From: Paenibacillus artemisiicola
GTDB lineage: Bacteria; Bacillota; Bacilli; Paenibacillales; Paenibacillaceae
Reading direction: 5' to 3'
DNA length: 64,000 nucleotides
NCBI RefSeq assembly: GCF_017652985.1
Contig: NZ_JAGGDJ010000005.1
Coordinates: 62,001 to 126,000 of the forward strand
In this document: positions 1-8,508 of the stretch, piece by piece
How positions within the stretch are numbered: the stretch's first letter is position 1
Layout: the number at the start of each line of letters is the position of its first letter
Made by a program: the position numbers and the translations under genes
Notes under the pieces: model-generated
What the model was told of the DNA's origin: nothing
Seen by the model: only the letters and a program-made list of their open reading frames with translations
Databases searched by the model: none

Positions 1-956
1 ATGTAGCGCGCGCAGACCCCGATGACCGTCGACGGGATGCCGCTCCCCTGCGTGTGGACGGCGCCGGCGTCCGTGCCGCCCGGCGAGACGAAATATTGGT
101 ACGGGATCTTGTGGGTTTCCGCCGTATCGAGCACGAACTCCACCATGCCGCGGTGCGTCAGCATCGTCGGATCGTAGATGCGCAGCAGCGCGCCTTGGCC
201 GATTTGCCCGAAAGCCGACTTGTCGCCGTTCATGTCGTTGGCGGCGCTGGCGTCCATGGCGAAGAACAGGTCCGGCTTGATCATGTTCGAGCTGGTCCGC
301 GCGCCGCGCAGGCCGAGCTCCTCCTGAACCGTCGCCCCCGCATACAGCACGTTCGGCAGCTGCTTGCCCTTCAGTTCTTTCAGCAGCTCGATGGCCAGGC
401 CGACGCCGTAGCGGTTATCCCACGCTTTGGCCATGATTTTCTTCGGGTTCGCGAGCGGCGTGAACGGGCAGTGGGGCACCGCCTGAAGGCCGATGCGGAT
501 GCCAAGCTCCTGCGCGTGCGCCTTGCTGTCGGCGCCGATGTCGATGTACATCCCCTTCACGTCGAGCGGCTTGCCGCGCGAGGCCTCGTCGAGCAGATGG
601 ACCGGCGTCGTGCCGATGATGCCGGCGAGCGGCCCGTTGTCCGTCATCACCTGGATCCGCTGCGCCGGCAGCACTTGGCTGAACCAGCCGCCGAGCGTCT
701 GGAATTTCAGCATGCCGTTTTCGGTAATGCCGTTAATGAGGAATCCGACCTCGTCCATGTGGCCCGCGGCCATGATGACCGGACCGCTCTCGTCGCCGCG
801 TTGCACGCCGAAAATGCTGCCCAGCCGGTCCTGCACGATCTCGTTCGTATACTTCTCCATCTCGCCGCGCACGAAGCGCCGCAGCTCCCGCTCGAATCCC
901 GGCGCCGCCTGGAAATCCGTCAGCGTCCGGAACAGCTCCATCGTTTCTTGATTCAT
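1..956 (-). CDS. M42 family metallo-aminopeptidase (partial, C-terminus off the window)
   Basis: This leftward frame translates for 318 codons from ATG at 956 and is cut by the window edge; the family is usually about 350-360 residues, so only the last 30-40 are missing. It matches the M42 glutamyl/leucyl aminopeptidase pattern: an N-terminal PGFE segment, [10 protein letters not shown] with metal-binding His and Asp, [12 protein letters not shown] with the catalytic and bridging Glu pair, then DASAAND with a further Asp ligand. Enzymes of this family are cytosolic, form dodecamers and trim N-terminal residues from peptides. A GAGG element lies about 9 bases before the ATG. No operon partner is visible; non-coding repeats lie upstream. 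Family call is firm, substrate unknown. Confidence 0.9.
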   Translation of the reverse strand, partial: MNQETMELFRTLTDFQAAPGFERELRRFVRGEMEKYTNEIVQDRLGSIFGVQRGDESGPVIMAAGHMDEVGFLINGITENGMLKFQTLGGWFSQVLPAQRIQVMTDNGPLAGIIGTTPVHLLDEASRGKPLDVKGMYIDIGADSKAHAQELGIRIGLQAVPHCPFTPLANPKKIMAKAWDNRYGVGLAIELLKELKGKQLPNVLYAGATVQEELGLRGARTSSNMIKPDLFFAMDASAANDMNGDKSAFGQIGQGALLRIYDPTMLTHRGMVEFVLDTAETHKIPYQYFVSPGGTDAGAVHTQGSGIPSTVIGVCARY

Positions 957-1109
957 CCCGCATTCCTCGCAATCGTTTAAAATTAGGCGCCCGTCGGCGC
1001 ATCAACATACCTTCTGCCGTCATTCCGATCCGCAACCTACATTTTACCGCCTTTTCGCGCCGGGGTAAAATCGCGGGCCGCCGCGCCGGAAAGCGGCGAG
1101 CGAAGGAAC

Positions 1110-1480
1110 GGCAGTCGGGCAGGCGTGCGGCAGTTGGGCAAGTGTGACTGCAATCGGGCAGGCGTGTGGCAGTTGGGCAAATGTGGCGGCAATCGGGCAG
1201 GCGTATGGCAGTTGGGCAAATGTGGCGGCAATCGGGCAAGCGTATGGCAGTTGGGCAAGTGTGACGGCAATCGGGCAGGCGTGTGGCAGTTGGGCAAATG
1301 TGGCGTCAATCGGGGAGGCATGCGGCAGTTGGGCAAATGTGGCGGCAATCGGGCAGGCGTGTGGCAGTTGGGCAAGTATGACGGCAGTCGGGCAGGTGTG
1401 TGGCAGTTGGGCAAATGTGGCGGCAATCGGGCAGGCGTATGGAAGTTGGGTGAGTGTGGCGGCAGTTGGGTTTGCGTAAC
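1110..1480. repeat. 39-bp tandem repeat array (minisatellite), about nine copies
   Basis: Near-identical 39-bp units start at 1129, 1168, 1207, 1246, 1285, 1324, 1363, 1402 and 1441, with a partial unit from 1110. Each unit has two related halves, one built on GGCAGTTGGGCAAATGT and one on GGCAATCGGGCAGGCGT, so it is itself a diverged duplication. Because 39 is a multiple of three, several frames stay open across the array, but none has a ribosome site or a recognisable product. I read it as non-coding. Confidence 0.9.
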
Positions 1481-1744
1481 GGCTGAGTACGTGCGGGGCG
1501 ACCTGATAGGCAGGCGAATAACGCCGCGGGGTGGGGGATAGGCGGAGCGCCGGCCTGCGAGTATTGAGGCGAAGCGTGGCTTGCCAGTTCGGGGAGTCGG
1601 TTCGGCAAGGCAGCGTGGTGGTTTCGCGGACATGAACGCCGTTATTTCATACTAATTACCCCATTTTCGAATCGAGCGGACACACGTTCCGTTATTCGCC
1701 GAAAACGGCTTCGTTTTGACGGGAAATCGGCAATAGCGGCGCCT

Positions 1745-1758
1745 GTGTCCGCCAAACG
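1745..1758 (+). repeat. Dispersed intergenic motif, copy 1 (GTGTCCGCCAAACG)
   Basis: The core GTGTCCGCCAAACG recurs at 18277-18290 and, with one end base changed, at 25287-25299, always between genes. Here and at 25.3 kb it is preceded by AATAGCGG or AATAACGG some 6 bases upstream. Function is unknown. The stretch 1480-1866 around it holds no supportable gene. Confidence 0.5.
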
Positions 1759-1866
1759 CGAAAATACCGCCCATTCTTCAAAATAGCGGCTTTCCTTTCC
1801 GCAAAGATGAAGCGGCGGCGGGTTATGGGACGATTGCAAACGTTGGCGGGCCTAATATTCCGCGGG

Positions 1867-2060
1867 CTCGCGTGCCGCAGCGCGTCTCTCCGGATGCGCC
1901 CGAGGTTCGCGAGTAGCAGCGCGTCTCGATGGATGCGCCGGAGGTTCGCGAGTAGCAGCGCGTCTCGCCGGATGCGCCGGAGGTTCGCGAGTAGCAGCGC
2001 GTCTAGCGCGTTGTGCCGGAGGTTCGCGAGTAGCAGCGCGTCTTGCCCGAGCGTCACAGG
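1867..2060. repeat. Second 39-bp tandem repeat array, four full copies plus partials
   Basis: Units start at 1901, 1940, 1979 and 2018, each opening with GAGGTTCGCGAGTAGCAGCG, with a partial unit from 1867 and a degenerate tail towards 2088. The period equals that of the array at 1110-1480 but the sequence is unrelated. The open frame through it encodes a Ser/Arg/Ala-rich run with no ribosome site, so I treat it as non-coding. Confidence 0.85.
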
Positions 2061-2152
2061 CATGCGAATCGCAGTGCGTCTCGCATAATGAACCGCCGAG
2101 CTTTCACGGCGCAGCGCATCCCGAGCGCATCATTGCCGCCGGCCGCCGGCCG

Positions 2153-2294
2153 CGCCTCGGCCTGCTGAGCAATGCGCCGCCGCGCCGGCCGCCGGCCGCG
2201 GCTTCGCGCGCGGACGTCCCACAGCGGCGCGGGCGCCTCAGCCTGCTGAGCAATGCGCCGTCGCGCCTGCCGTCGGCCGCGGCCTCGCGCGCGG
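2153..2294. repeat. Two-copy direct repeat, 81-bp spacing
   Basis: About 61 bp from 2153 is repeated from 2234 with few changes; both copies contain GCCTGCTGAGCAATGCGCCG. It is very GC-rich and lies downstream of the leftward kinase gene. No coding signal. Confidence 0.75.
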
Positions 2295-2316
2295 CCGGCC
2301 CGCCCCAAATACCAGC

Positions 2317-2356
2317 AAGCCCCGCCGCCTCCATCCAACCGGAGACGACGGGGCTT
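2317..2356 (-). terminator. Hairpin after the leftward kinase/GH4 operon
   Basis: Arms beginning AAGCCCCG and ending CGGGGCTT, with further pairing inwards, form a long GC-rich stem about 50 bases beyond the kinase stop codon. On the leftward transcript it is followed by only a weak T-rich stretch, so it may be an imperfect terminator or a 3-prime stabiliser. Confidence 0.45.
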
Positions 2357-2402
2357 GCGCTCGGCTAGCCCGCAACGATCCGGGGGCGCCTCGCGCGCAG
2401 CA

Positions 2403-3407
2403 TCACGGCCGCCCCGTCACGCTCGCGATGACGGCCCGGCGCATGTCCGCGCCCGCCGGGCGGCCGTGCGCGAGCTCCAGCGCCCACAGCACGGCGCCGG
2501 TCGCCGGCGGCACCTGCAGCACCATGTAGCTGCAGCGCTGCGGCGACAGCTCGGCGACATGCCGCTTGAACCGCTCGAGCAGGAGCGGGCTCTCCGCCTT
2601 GACCCAGACGGAGCCGGCCAGCACGACGTCGACCGGCTCGTCGCCGAAGTCCAGATGCGCGAGGCAGCCGGCGACGGAATGGGCGAGCTGCTTCGCCGAA
2701 TGCGCGACGATCGCGACGGCGGCTTCGTCGCCCGCGTCCGCGGCGGCGAACAGTATCCGCATGAGCGCCGTGTTCGGCAGCGTGCGCTTGACGGAGCCTT
2801 CCGCGGCGTACTCCATGAACCGCTCGCGCGCCGGCACCTCGAGCAGCGCCAGGACCGGCTCCGTCATCGACGTCGCCGGCCCGAGCCGGTACAGCGCGTC
2901 GTACACGGCCCGCAGCACCCGCCGCGCGAGGTAGAAGCCGCCGGCTTCGTCGCCGGCGAGCTCGCTGCCGATACCGCCGATCTGCAGGCGGCTGCCGTCC
3001 GGGGCGATGCCGCCGGCCACGGTGCCGGAGCCGTTGATCGAGCAGACGCCGTACCCGCGCGCGCTGCCGGCCTTTACGCCGAGGAACGAATCGTTGTCCA
3101 CGGCGTACCGCGCGAACCCGAGGCGCTCGACGACGCGGCCGAGCCGCTCCTTCTGCGACGGAACATCCGCGCCGGCGAGGCCGAACGCGCCCGCGGCGAC
3201 GTCCGCCATCCTCAGCCCGTTGCGCCCGAGCAGCTTCCGGAGCTGTTCGTCCATGATACGGCAGGCGCTGTCGTAGCCGTCCGGGAACCGCTCGTGGCTG
3301 CACGTGCCGGCGTTCAGATGATCGACGAACCGGCCGTCCAAGCCGAACAGAAAATAATCGGTCTTGCTGTTGCCGCCGTCGACCCCGATGACGTACCGGG
3401 CGTCCAT
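2403..3407 (-). CDS. BadF/BadG/BcrA/BcrD-family sugar kinase (GlcNAc-kinase-like)
   Basis: The 334-residue protein starts with VIGVDGGNSKTD, the phosphate-1 loop of the actin/hexokinase-like ATPase fold in GlcNAc kinases. GSGTVAGG near residue 127 and GGIGSELAGDEAGGFYLAR near 143 fit the phosphate-2 and sugar-binding regions. It probably phosphorylates an amino sugar or glucosyl saccharide with ATP in the cytoplasm. Its ATG overlaps the stop of the upstream GH4 gene by one base (TGATG), so the two are translationally coupled and in one operon. Context suggests it makes the 6-phospho sugar that the GH4 enzyme cuts. It is distinct from the second BadF kinase at 16237-17157. Family firm; substrate inferred. 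Confidence 0.85.
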   Translation of the reverse strand: MDARYVIGVDGGNSKTDYFLFGLDGRFVDHLNAGTCSHERFPDGYDSACRIMDEQLRKLLGRNGLRMADVAAGAFGLAGADVPSQKERLGRVVERLGFARYAVDNDSFLGVKAGSARGYGVCSINGSGTVAGGIAPDGSRLQIGGIGSELAGDEAGGFYLARRVLRAVYDALYRLGPATSMTEPVLALLEVPARERFMEYAAEGSVKRTLPNTALMRILFAAADAGDEAAVAIVAHSAKQLAHSVAGCLAHLDFGDEPVDVVLAGSVWVKAESPLLLERFKRHVAELSPQRCSYMVLQVPPATGAVLWALELAHGRPAGADMRRAVIASVTGRP

Positions 3408-4711
3408 CAGACGTTCGCTTCTTCCTTGAAGAATTGCGGCAAGTACGCCTTATGCGCTTCCTTCAGCTCGTCGAAGGCGCCCCGGGCCGCGTTATAGTCG
3501 CCGACCAGCGGATTCATCAGCAGCGCGCGCATCGCCGCGTCCTCGTCGCCCGAGACGGCGGCGGCGACGGTCTCGCGCTCGTACGCCTTCACCATCCGCA
3601 TGTAGTCGATGATGTGCGGATTGTCGAAGGTTTCGATCCGGATCGGCTTCGCGCCGTCCTTGCCGACGACCGCGCAGACTTCGACCGCGTCGTCGTCGCG
3701 CATGAAGCCGAGCGCGCCGTTATTCAGCAGGTTGACGACGTGCACTTCCCGCTTGTCGTTATGAATGGCGTCGACGAGGCTGATGGCGACCTCGGAATAG
3801 TTGGCGCCGCCGCGGGAGGCGAGCAGCTCCGGCTTGGAATGAAGCTCGGCGTCGGCATAGATGCCGAGCAGCTCTTCTTCGATTTGGATGCATTTCTCGC
3901 CGCGGGACAGCTCCATGTCCTTGACGATTTGCAGCTTCTTGTCTTGGAAATAGTAATATTCCAGGTAGGAGGACGGGATCGCGCCCGCCATCCGGATCAG
4001 CTCCTTGCCGAAGCCGCTGGCCGGGATGTTCTTCATCGTCTCGCCGTTCAGGCCCATCTCCAGCGCGGATTTCAAGTAATCCTTGCCGTCCTGCTCGATG
4101 CCGGTGATCCAGCTGAGATGATTGAGGCCGACGTATTCGATGTTCGGATGGTCCAGGCCGAGCGATTCGCGGATGCTCTTGAACATGTTGTACGGCACGT
4201 TGCAGAGGCCGAGCATCTTAATGTCCGTATGATTCAGGATCGCCTCCGTGATGATGCCGGCGGGGTTGGAGAAATTGATCAGCCACGCGTCCGGGCAAAG
4301 CGCCTTCATGCGCTCCGCGACATGCAGCATGACCGGAATGGTGCGCATGGCTTTGAAGAAGCCGCCGATGCCGCACGTTTCTTGGCCGATGAGGCCGTAC
4401 TTGAGCGGGATCTTCTCGTCGAGCACGCGCGCGGGCAGCTTGCCGACGCGGATCTGGCCGAGCACGAAATCGGCGCCGCGCAGCGCCTCGTCGAGATCTT
4501 GCGTCCTAATGACGCGGCATGGCATGTCTGCGGCAGCTATCATCCGTTCGCACAGCTCGCCGACGATGCGCAGCTTGCGCTCGTCGATGTCCATCAGGAC
4601 GAGCTCGCCGATGGGCAGAACGGCCTTGCGTTTGATCATGCCTTCGATGAGCTCGGGGGTGTACGTGCTGCCGGAACCGATAATGGCGATTTTGAGGCTT
4701 GCTTGCGTCAT
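3407..4711 (-). CDS. GH4 family NAD-dependent 6-phospho-beta-glucosidase-like enzyme
   Basis: The 434-residue protein begins MTQASLKIAIIGSGSTYTPE, the NAD-binding loop of glycoside hydrolase family 4. Further hallmarks are LIGQETCGIGGFFKA, NFSNPAGI, GLCNVP with the metal-binding Cys, and YVGLNHLSW with the metal-binding His. GH4 enzymes cut phosphorylated glycosides in the cytoplasm by a redox-assisted elimination needing NAD and a divalent metal. I chose ATG 4711 because AGGAG lies 9 bases before it; the open frame runs further upstream without support. It heads a two-gene leftward operon with the kinase, transcribed away from rpiR behind a promoter next to two RpiR-like sites. Length is usual for the CelF/LicH group. 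Exact substrate is not shown. Confidence 0.9.
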   Translation of the reverse strand: MTQASLKIAIIGSGSTYTPELIEGMIKRKAVLPIGELVLMDIDERKLRIVGELCERMIAAADMPCRVIRTQDLDEALRGADFVLGQIRVGKLPARVLDEKIPLKYGLIGQETCGIGGFFKAMRTIPVMLHVAERMKALCPDAWLINFSNPAGIITEAILNHTDIKMLGLCNVPYNMFKSIRESLGLDHPNIEYVGLNHLSWITGIEQDGKDYLKSALEMGLNGETMKNIPASGFGKELIRMAGAIPSSYLEYYYFQDKKLQIVKDMELSRGEKCIQIEEELLGIYADAELHSKPELLASRGGANYSEVAISLVDAIHNDKREVHVVNLLNNGALGFMRDDDAVEVCAVVGKDGAKPIRIETFDNPHIIDYMRMVKAYERETVAAAVSGDEDAAMRALLMNPLVGDYNAARGAFDELKEAHKAYLPQFFKEEANV

Positions 4712-4772
4712 GAAATCCACTCCTGTTCGCATCCTGTTGACGGCCGCGAAAGCGCGGCGCCGAACTGAGGCC

Positions 4773-4801
4773 ATTATAGCACGCAGCCTCCGTGCCAACA
4801 A
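4773..4801 (-). promoter_or_regulatory. Sigma-A promoter of the GH4-kinase operon
   Basis: Read on the minus strand: TTGTTG (4801-4796), 17-base spacer, perfect TATAAT (4778-4773). The predicted start falls about 55 bases before the GH4 ATG. Confidence 0.75.
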
Positions 4802-4810
4802 TAAAAAATA

Positions 4811-4855
4811 GATTTAAAATTTCACTATGAATTTTTGTTTTGAAATAAAATTTCT
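4811..4855. promoter_or_regulatory. Pair of RpiR-type operator candidates upstream of the GH4 promoter
   Basis: GATTTAAAATTTC at 4811-4823 and TGAAATAAAATTTC at 4841-4854 are AT-rich dyads 30 bases apart, next to the outer edge of the -35 box. The second has arms GAAAT/ATTTC. Both recur, inverted, before murQ at 5923-5966. Binding by the intervening RpiR protein is inferred. Confidence 0.6.
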
Positions 4856-4908
4856 AATAAGGCAAACCCGGAACGCGCCGAAAGGTGACGCCGCACGTCG
4901 TTTCTCCC

Positions 4909-4937
4909 TTGTGTTTTGCCATGAATCCGCTTAAGAT
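4909..4937 (+). promoter_or_regulatory. Candidate promoter of the rpiR gene
   Basis: TTGTGT (4909-4914), 17-base spacer, TAAGAT (4932-4937), about 45 bases before the rpiR start. Confidence 0.5.
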
Positions 4938-4981
4938 AAGAGGGAATTCGAGAGGACAAACTAGGCGGGTAGGGACGGGAC

Positions 4982-5845
4982 ATGGCGATAAACGACAACA
5001 TATTGATCAAGATTCGGGACATGAAGGACAGCATGACGCCCGTTGAGAAGCTGGTTGCCGATTTCATCTTGGAGAATACGGACGAAGTGCCGCATCTCTC
5101 CATCAAGAGCCTTGCCCAAATGAGCAAGACGAGCGACGCCTCCGTGCTTCGCTTCTGCAAAACGCTGGGTTACAGCGGCTACCGAAGCTTCATCGTCAGC
5201 ATCTCGGCTTCGCTCGGCTCCAGGGACGAGGAACAGAAGGACCAATATACCGATATTCAGCCCGGCGACGACCTGCCCATCATCATCTCCAATATCGCCC
5301 GGAACAACATCAAGTCCATCGAGGATACGCTCAGCGTCATCGACCGCGACCAGGTGACGAAGGCCGTGAAGGTGCTGCGCGAGAGCAACCGGATCGTCTT
5401 CTTCGGCGTCGGCGCGTCGGGCATCGTCTGCCAGGACGCGGAGCAGAAGTTCAGCCGCATCAACAAGATGTGCCACGCCTACACCGACAGCCACAGCCAG
5501 CTGACCGCGGCCACGCTGCTCGGCAAAGGCGACGTCGCGTTCTTCGTCTCGAACTCCGGCGACACGGTCGAAATTCTCGACGCGCTGGAGCTGGCCCGGA
5601 AGAACGGGGCGACGACGATCGCGATCACCAAGTACAACAAGAGCGAACTGGCGGACAAGTCGGACATACTGCTCAGCATCTCCACGCCGGAGCTGACGAT
5701 GCGCAGCGGCGCCATGGGATCGCGGATCGCGATGCTGACGGTCGTCGACATGCTGTTCGCGGGCGTGGCCAGCGCCGAATACCAGCACGTGAAGAAGTAC
5801 CTCACCAAGACGCACAACATTTTATCGGGCAAGCACCGCAAATAG
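4982..5845 (+). CDS. RpiR/MurR-family regulator (HTH plus SIS domain)
   Basis: The 287-residue protein has the N-terminal RpiR helix-turn-helix (about 1-77; SIKSLAQMSKTSDASVLRFCKTLGYSGY is its recognition region) and a C-terminal SIS sugar-phosphate domain (about 120-260; FFGVGASGIV and FVSNSGDTVE are its phosphate-binding loops). Members sense sugar phosphates, MurNAc-6-phosphate in the MurR group, and control catabolic operons. It sits between the GH4-kinase operon and murQ. Matching AT-rich dyads lie before both, which makes it the likely regulator of both arms. Those sites lie upstream of the -35 boxes, a position more typical of activation than of simple blocking. The ribosome site before the ATG is weak. 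Effector and sign of control are inferred. Confidence 0.88.
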   Translation: MAINDNILIKIRDMKDSMTPVEKLVADFILENTDEVPHLSIKSLAQMSKTSDASVLRFCKTLGYSGYRSFIVSISASLGSRDEEQKDQYTDIQPGDDLPIIISNIARNNIKSIEDTLSVIDRDQVTKAVKVLRESNRIVFFGVGASGIVCQDAEQKFSRINKMCHAYTDSHSQLTAATLLGKGDVAFFVSNSGDTVEILDALELARKNGATTIAITKYNKSELADKSDILLSISTPELTMRSGAMGSRIAMLTVVDMLFAGVASAEYQHVKKYLTKTHNILSGKHRK

Positions 5846-5922
5846 GCGCCGAACACCGGAAATAACGGGAAAACGACATGGGAAAGCTAGCGCTGAACAT
5901 GTCTTTTTTTCGGCCTCGTCCA

Positions 5923-5966
5923 AAATTTTAAATCAAATAATAATTTTAGAGTAAAATTTTATTTCA
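5923..5966. promoter_or_regulatory. Pair of RpiR-type operator candidates upstream of murQ
   Basis: AAATTTTAAATC at 5923-5934 and AAATTTTATTTCA at 5954-5966 are the inverted forms of the two elements before the GH4 promoter, with similar spacing (about 31 bases). They end 7 bases before the murQ -35 box. Confidence 0.6.
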
Positions 5967-5973
5967 GAATCTA

Positions 5974-6002
5974 TTGACGGATATGGCAACTCGACGTAAT
6001 AT
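5974..6002 (+). promoter_or_regulatory. Sigma-A promoter of the murQ operon
   Basis: TTGACG (5974-5979), exactly 17 bases, TAATAT (5997-6002). A leader of about 55 bases separates it from the murQ start. Confidence 0.8.
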
Positions 6003-6067
6003 GGGACTTGAGAAACAGAAAGTGTGTTAGATAAACTAACATCACGACTTAAGGTAGGAGAATGGTT

Positions 6068-6982
6068 ATGAACGAATATCTAGCGGGATTGACTACGGAG
6101 AAGATTAACCAGGACACGCTGATGATCGACGAATGCACGACCGAGGAGATGGTCCGGCTGCTCAACCAAGAGGACGCCAAGGTGCCGGCCGCGGTCGCCG
6201 CAGAAATTCCGCGGATCGCGAAGGCGGTCGATATTCTTCATGGGCTGCTGAAGAACGGCGGACGGATGTTTTACATCGGTGCGGGCACTTCCGGCAGATT
6301 AGGGGTGCTCGACGCATCGGAGATTCCGCCGACGTTCGGGACGGACCCATCGCTGGTGCAAGGATATATTGCCGGCGGGGATATCGCGCTGCGTGTCGCC
6401 GTGGAAGGGTTTGAAGACAATGCGGAGGAGGGGGTAGCGTTAATCGATCGCTGCGGCATTACAGAGAAAGACGCGGTGATCGGCATCTCGGCCAGCGGGA
6501 GCGCCAGGTTCGTCATCGCCGGCTTGAAGCGGGCGGCGGAGCTCGGCGCGAAGACGATCGGCGTCGTGAACAACAAGGACTCCAGGCTCGAAGCGGCGTG
6601 CGACGTCTGCATCGCGCCGGTCGTCGGTCCGGAGGTCATCATGGGCTCGACCCGTTTGAAAGCGGGTACAGCGACGAAATTGGTGCTCAACATGCTGACG
6701 ACCTGTACAATGGTGAAATTGGGCAAGACCTACAACAACCTGATGGTGGATCTGAAGGCCAGCAACATCAAGCTGAACGACCGCTCGGTGCGGATCATTC
6801 AGACCGCGACCGGCGCCGATTCGGAAACGGCCGAACGAGCGCTCCGCCAAGCGTCCATGAATTGCAAGCTCGCCATTATGATGATCGTCACCGGTTTGGA
6901 CGCCGCGGACGCGGAGCGGGAGCTGGTCCGGAGCGAAGGCAGCCTCAAGGCCGCCATCCGGAATTGCACGAAGGTCGGTTAA
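6068..6982 (+). CDS. murQ: N-acetylmuramic acid 6-phosphate etherase MurQ
   Basis: MurQ removes the lactyl ether from MurNAc-6-phosphate to give GlcNAc-6-phosphate and D-lactate in the cytoplasm. The protein (304 residues, the family's usual length) shows the SIS-fold signature FYIGAGTSGRLGVLDASE, then PPTFGTD, GISASGSARFV and PEVIMGSTRLKAGTATKLVLN, all typical of MurQ. I chose ATG 6068 rather than the in-frame ATG at 6062 because AGGAG (6056-6060) then has a 7-base spacing. It is the first gene of the rightward salvage operon, behind a good promoter and two RpiR-like sites, and the binding-protein gene follows after 52 bases. Identity is firm. Confidence 0.95.
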   Translation: MNEYLAGLTTEKINQDTLMIDECTTEEMVRLLNQEDAKVPAAVAAEIPRIAKAVDILHGLLKNGGRMFYIGAGTSGRLGVLDASEIPPTFGTDPSLVQGYIAGGDIALRVAVEGFEDNAEEGVALIDRCGITEKDAVIGISASGSARFVIAGLKRAAELGAKTIGVVNNKDSRLEAACDVCIAPVVGPEVIMGSTRLKAGTATKLVLNMLTTCTMVKLGKTYNNLMVDLKASNIKLNDRSVRIIQTATGADSETAERALRQASMNCKLAIMMIVTGLDAADAERELVRSEGSLKAAIRNCTKVG

Positions 6983-7034
6983 CGAGATTTGATCAGGACA
7001 TTCTAATGCTGAATCCTTAAGGAGGATTATTCCT

Positions 7035-8486
7035 ATGAAGACGAAATCCCGTGTGTTGGCATCCGTATTGGCTTTGGGTTTATCCGTGACGACGCTGGCG
7101 GCTTGCGGCTCCAATAACGGCGGCAACGAAGGCAGCGCGGGCAACGCCGGCGGCAGCGCGGGCTCCGGCGGCGCGGCCGAAGCGAAGGACACGATCACCG
7201 CGCTCCTGCCGCCGGTTTCGCCGAAGTATCAGGACAACTTCGAGCAGATGGCGAAGGACTTCAACGCGCAGTATCCGAACCTGACGCTGAAGATCGAACC
7301 GGCCAGCTGGGAGGACATGACCCAGAAGCTCGACACGCAGGTCAACGCGGGCAGCCCGCCGGACATCGCGTTCATCGGCTCCGACGGCATTTCCAAGTAC
7401 GTGCAGCAGGGCATGCTGATGGACGTCAAGGACGCCGCGACGGCCGACATGCTCGCGGACTTCGATCCGGCGCCGATGGAATACATGAAGAACGGCGACG
7501 GCGTCTACGGCTTCCCGGCTTACATGGAAGCGCATGCGCTCGGCGGCAACAAGGAATTCCTCGAGAAAGCCGGCATCGACTACAAGGCGGTGCAGAAGAA
7601 CGGCTGGACCTACGACGAGTTCCGCGAAGCCATCAAGAAGGGCGTCGTGAAGGAAGGCGACAAGACGTCCCGCTACGGCTTCGTGTTCGCGACCGCGGGC
7701 GTCGCGTCCAAGGATTATCTGAACATTCTCGTCAAGAACGCCGGCATGCCGAACGCGTTCACGACGGACAACAAATACGCGTACACGAGCAAAAACTACC
7801 TGGAAGTGCTGAAGGACATCCGCCAGCTGATCGACGACGGCTCCATGCCGAAGGAGCTTAGCTCCGTGGACGCGGGCAAGCGCTGGAACATGTTCCTGAC
7901 GGGCCAAACGATGATCACGGGCAAGGGCCTCGCGACCTTCGAGAACTCCGCGAACCAAAACAACGCCAAGATCGACGCGAACGACGGCAGCGCGGTCAAA
8001 GGCAGCATCAAAACGGACTACATCGTGCTTCCGGTTCCGTCCTTCCTCGGCCAGCCGCCGGTCACGTCGGTCGCCGTCGACGGCTACGTGACGTTCCGCG
8101 GCAAGAAAGAGCCGTCCGCCGAGCATAAAGCGAACGTCGTCAAAGCGGCGTACTTCCTCGCGAGCGGCAAAGTCGCGGCGACCACGAACAACGACCTGTT
8201 CGTCGCGCATATTACCAAAACCGGCCGTACGGCAGCCGAGAGCATGACCGTCAACCGCAATCCGGACAACGTCGCCGCGGTCACGACGCTGCTGTCCCAC
8301 GCGGCTCCGGCCCGTCCGGACATCCCGGTCGAGCTCGGCGCGAAAGCGATCAAGCTCGAAGACGAAGTCATCGTTCCGAAGCTGCAGGCGCTGCTGGCCG
8401 GCGAACTCTCGCCCGAAGACATGTACGATGCCGTGAAGAAAGCGGCCGTCGACGCGTTCGGCGATGACGGCGTCGTGAAGGATTGA
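7035..8486 (+). CDS. ABC transporter sugar-binding lipoprotein (predicted MurNAc/muro-saccharide importer)
   Basis: The 483-residue protein has a lipoprotein signal (MKTKSRVLASVLALGLSVTT then LAAC lipobox) and a Gly/Ser/Ala-rich linker, followed by a family 1 extracellular solute-binding fold (DFNAQYPNLTLKIEP, GSPPDIAFIGSDG, YGFPAYMEAHAL). It would capture sugars outside the membrane and hand them to the two permeases downstream. AAGGAGG stands 9 bases before the ATG. Its position between murQ and anmK makes a MurNAc- or GlcNAc-containing saccharide the likely ligand. No ATPase gene is in the operon, as is common for this importer type, which borrows an MsmX-like ATPase. A hairpin after the gene may keep its mRNA more abundant than that of the permeases. 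Ligand is inference. Confidence 0.85.
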   Translation: MKTKSRVLASVLALGLSVTTLAACGSNNGGNEGSAGNAGGSAGSGGAAEAKDTITALLPPVSPKYQDNFEQMAKDFNAQYPNLTLKIEPASWEDMTQKLDTQVNAGSPPDIAFIGSDGISKYVQQGMLMDVKDAATADMLADFDPAPMEYMKNGDGVYGFPAYMEAHALGGNKEFLEKAGIDYKAVQKNGWTYDEFREAIKKGVVKEGDKTSRYGFVFATAGVASKDYLNILVKNAGMPNAFTTDNKYAYTSKNYLEVLKDIRQLIDDGSMPKELSSVDAGKRWNMFLTGQTMITGKGLATFENSANQNNAKIDANDGSAVKGSIKTDYIVLPVPSFLGQPPVTSVAVDGYVTFRGKKEPSAEHKANVVKAAYFLASGKVAATTNNDLFVAHITKTGRTAAESMTVNRNPDNVAAVTTLLSHAAPARPDIPVELGAKAIKLEDEVIVPKLQALLAGELSPEDMYDAVKKAAVDAFGDDGVVKD

Positions 8487-8508
8487 TCGTCCTCTTCGGA
8501 TAGCCCCT

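Noticed and set aside
1125..1541. Repeat protein encoded by the 39-bp array
   Set aside because: Several frames stay open only because the unit is a multiple of three; no ribosome site and no natural start.
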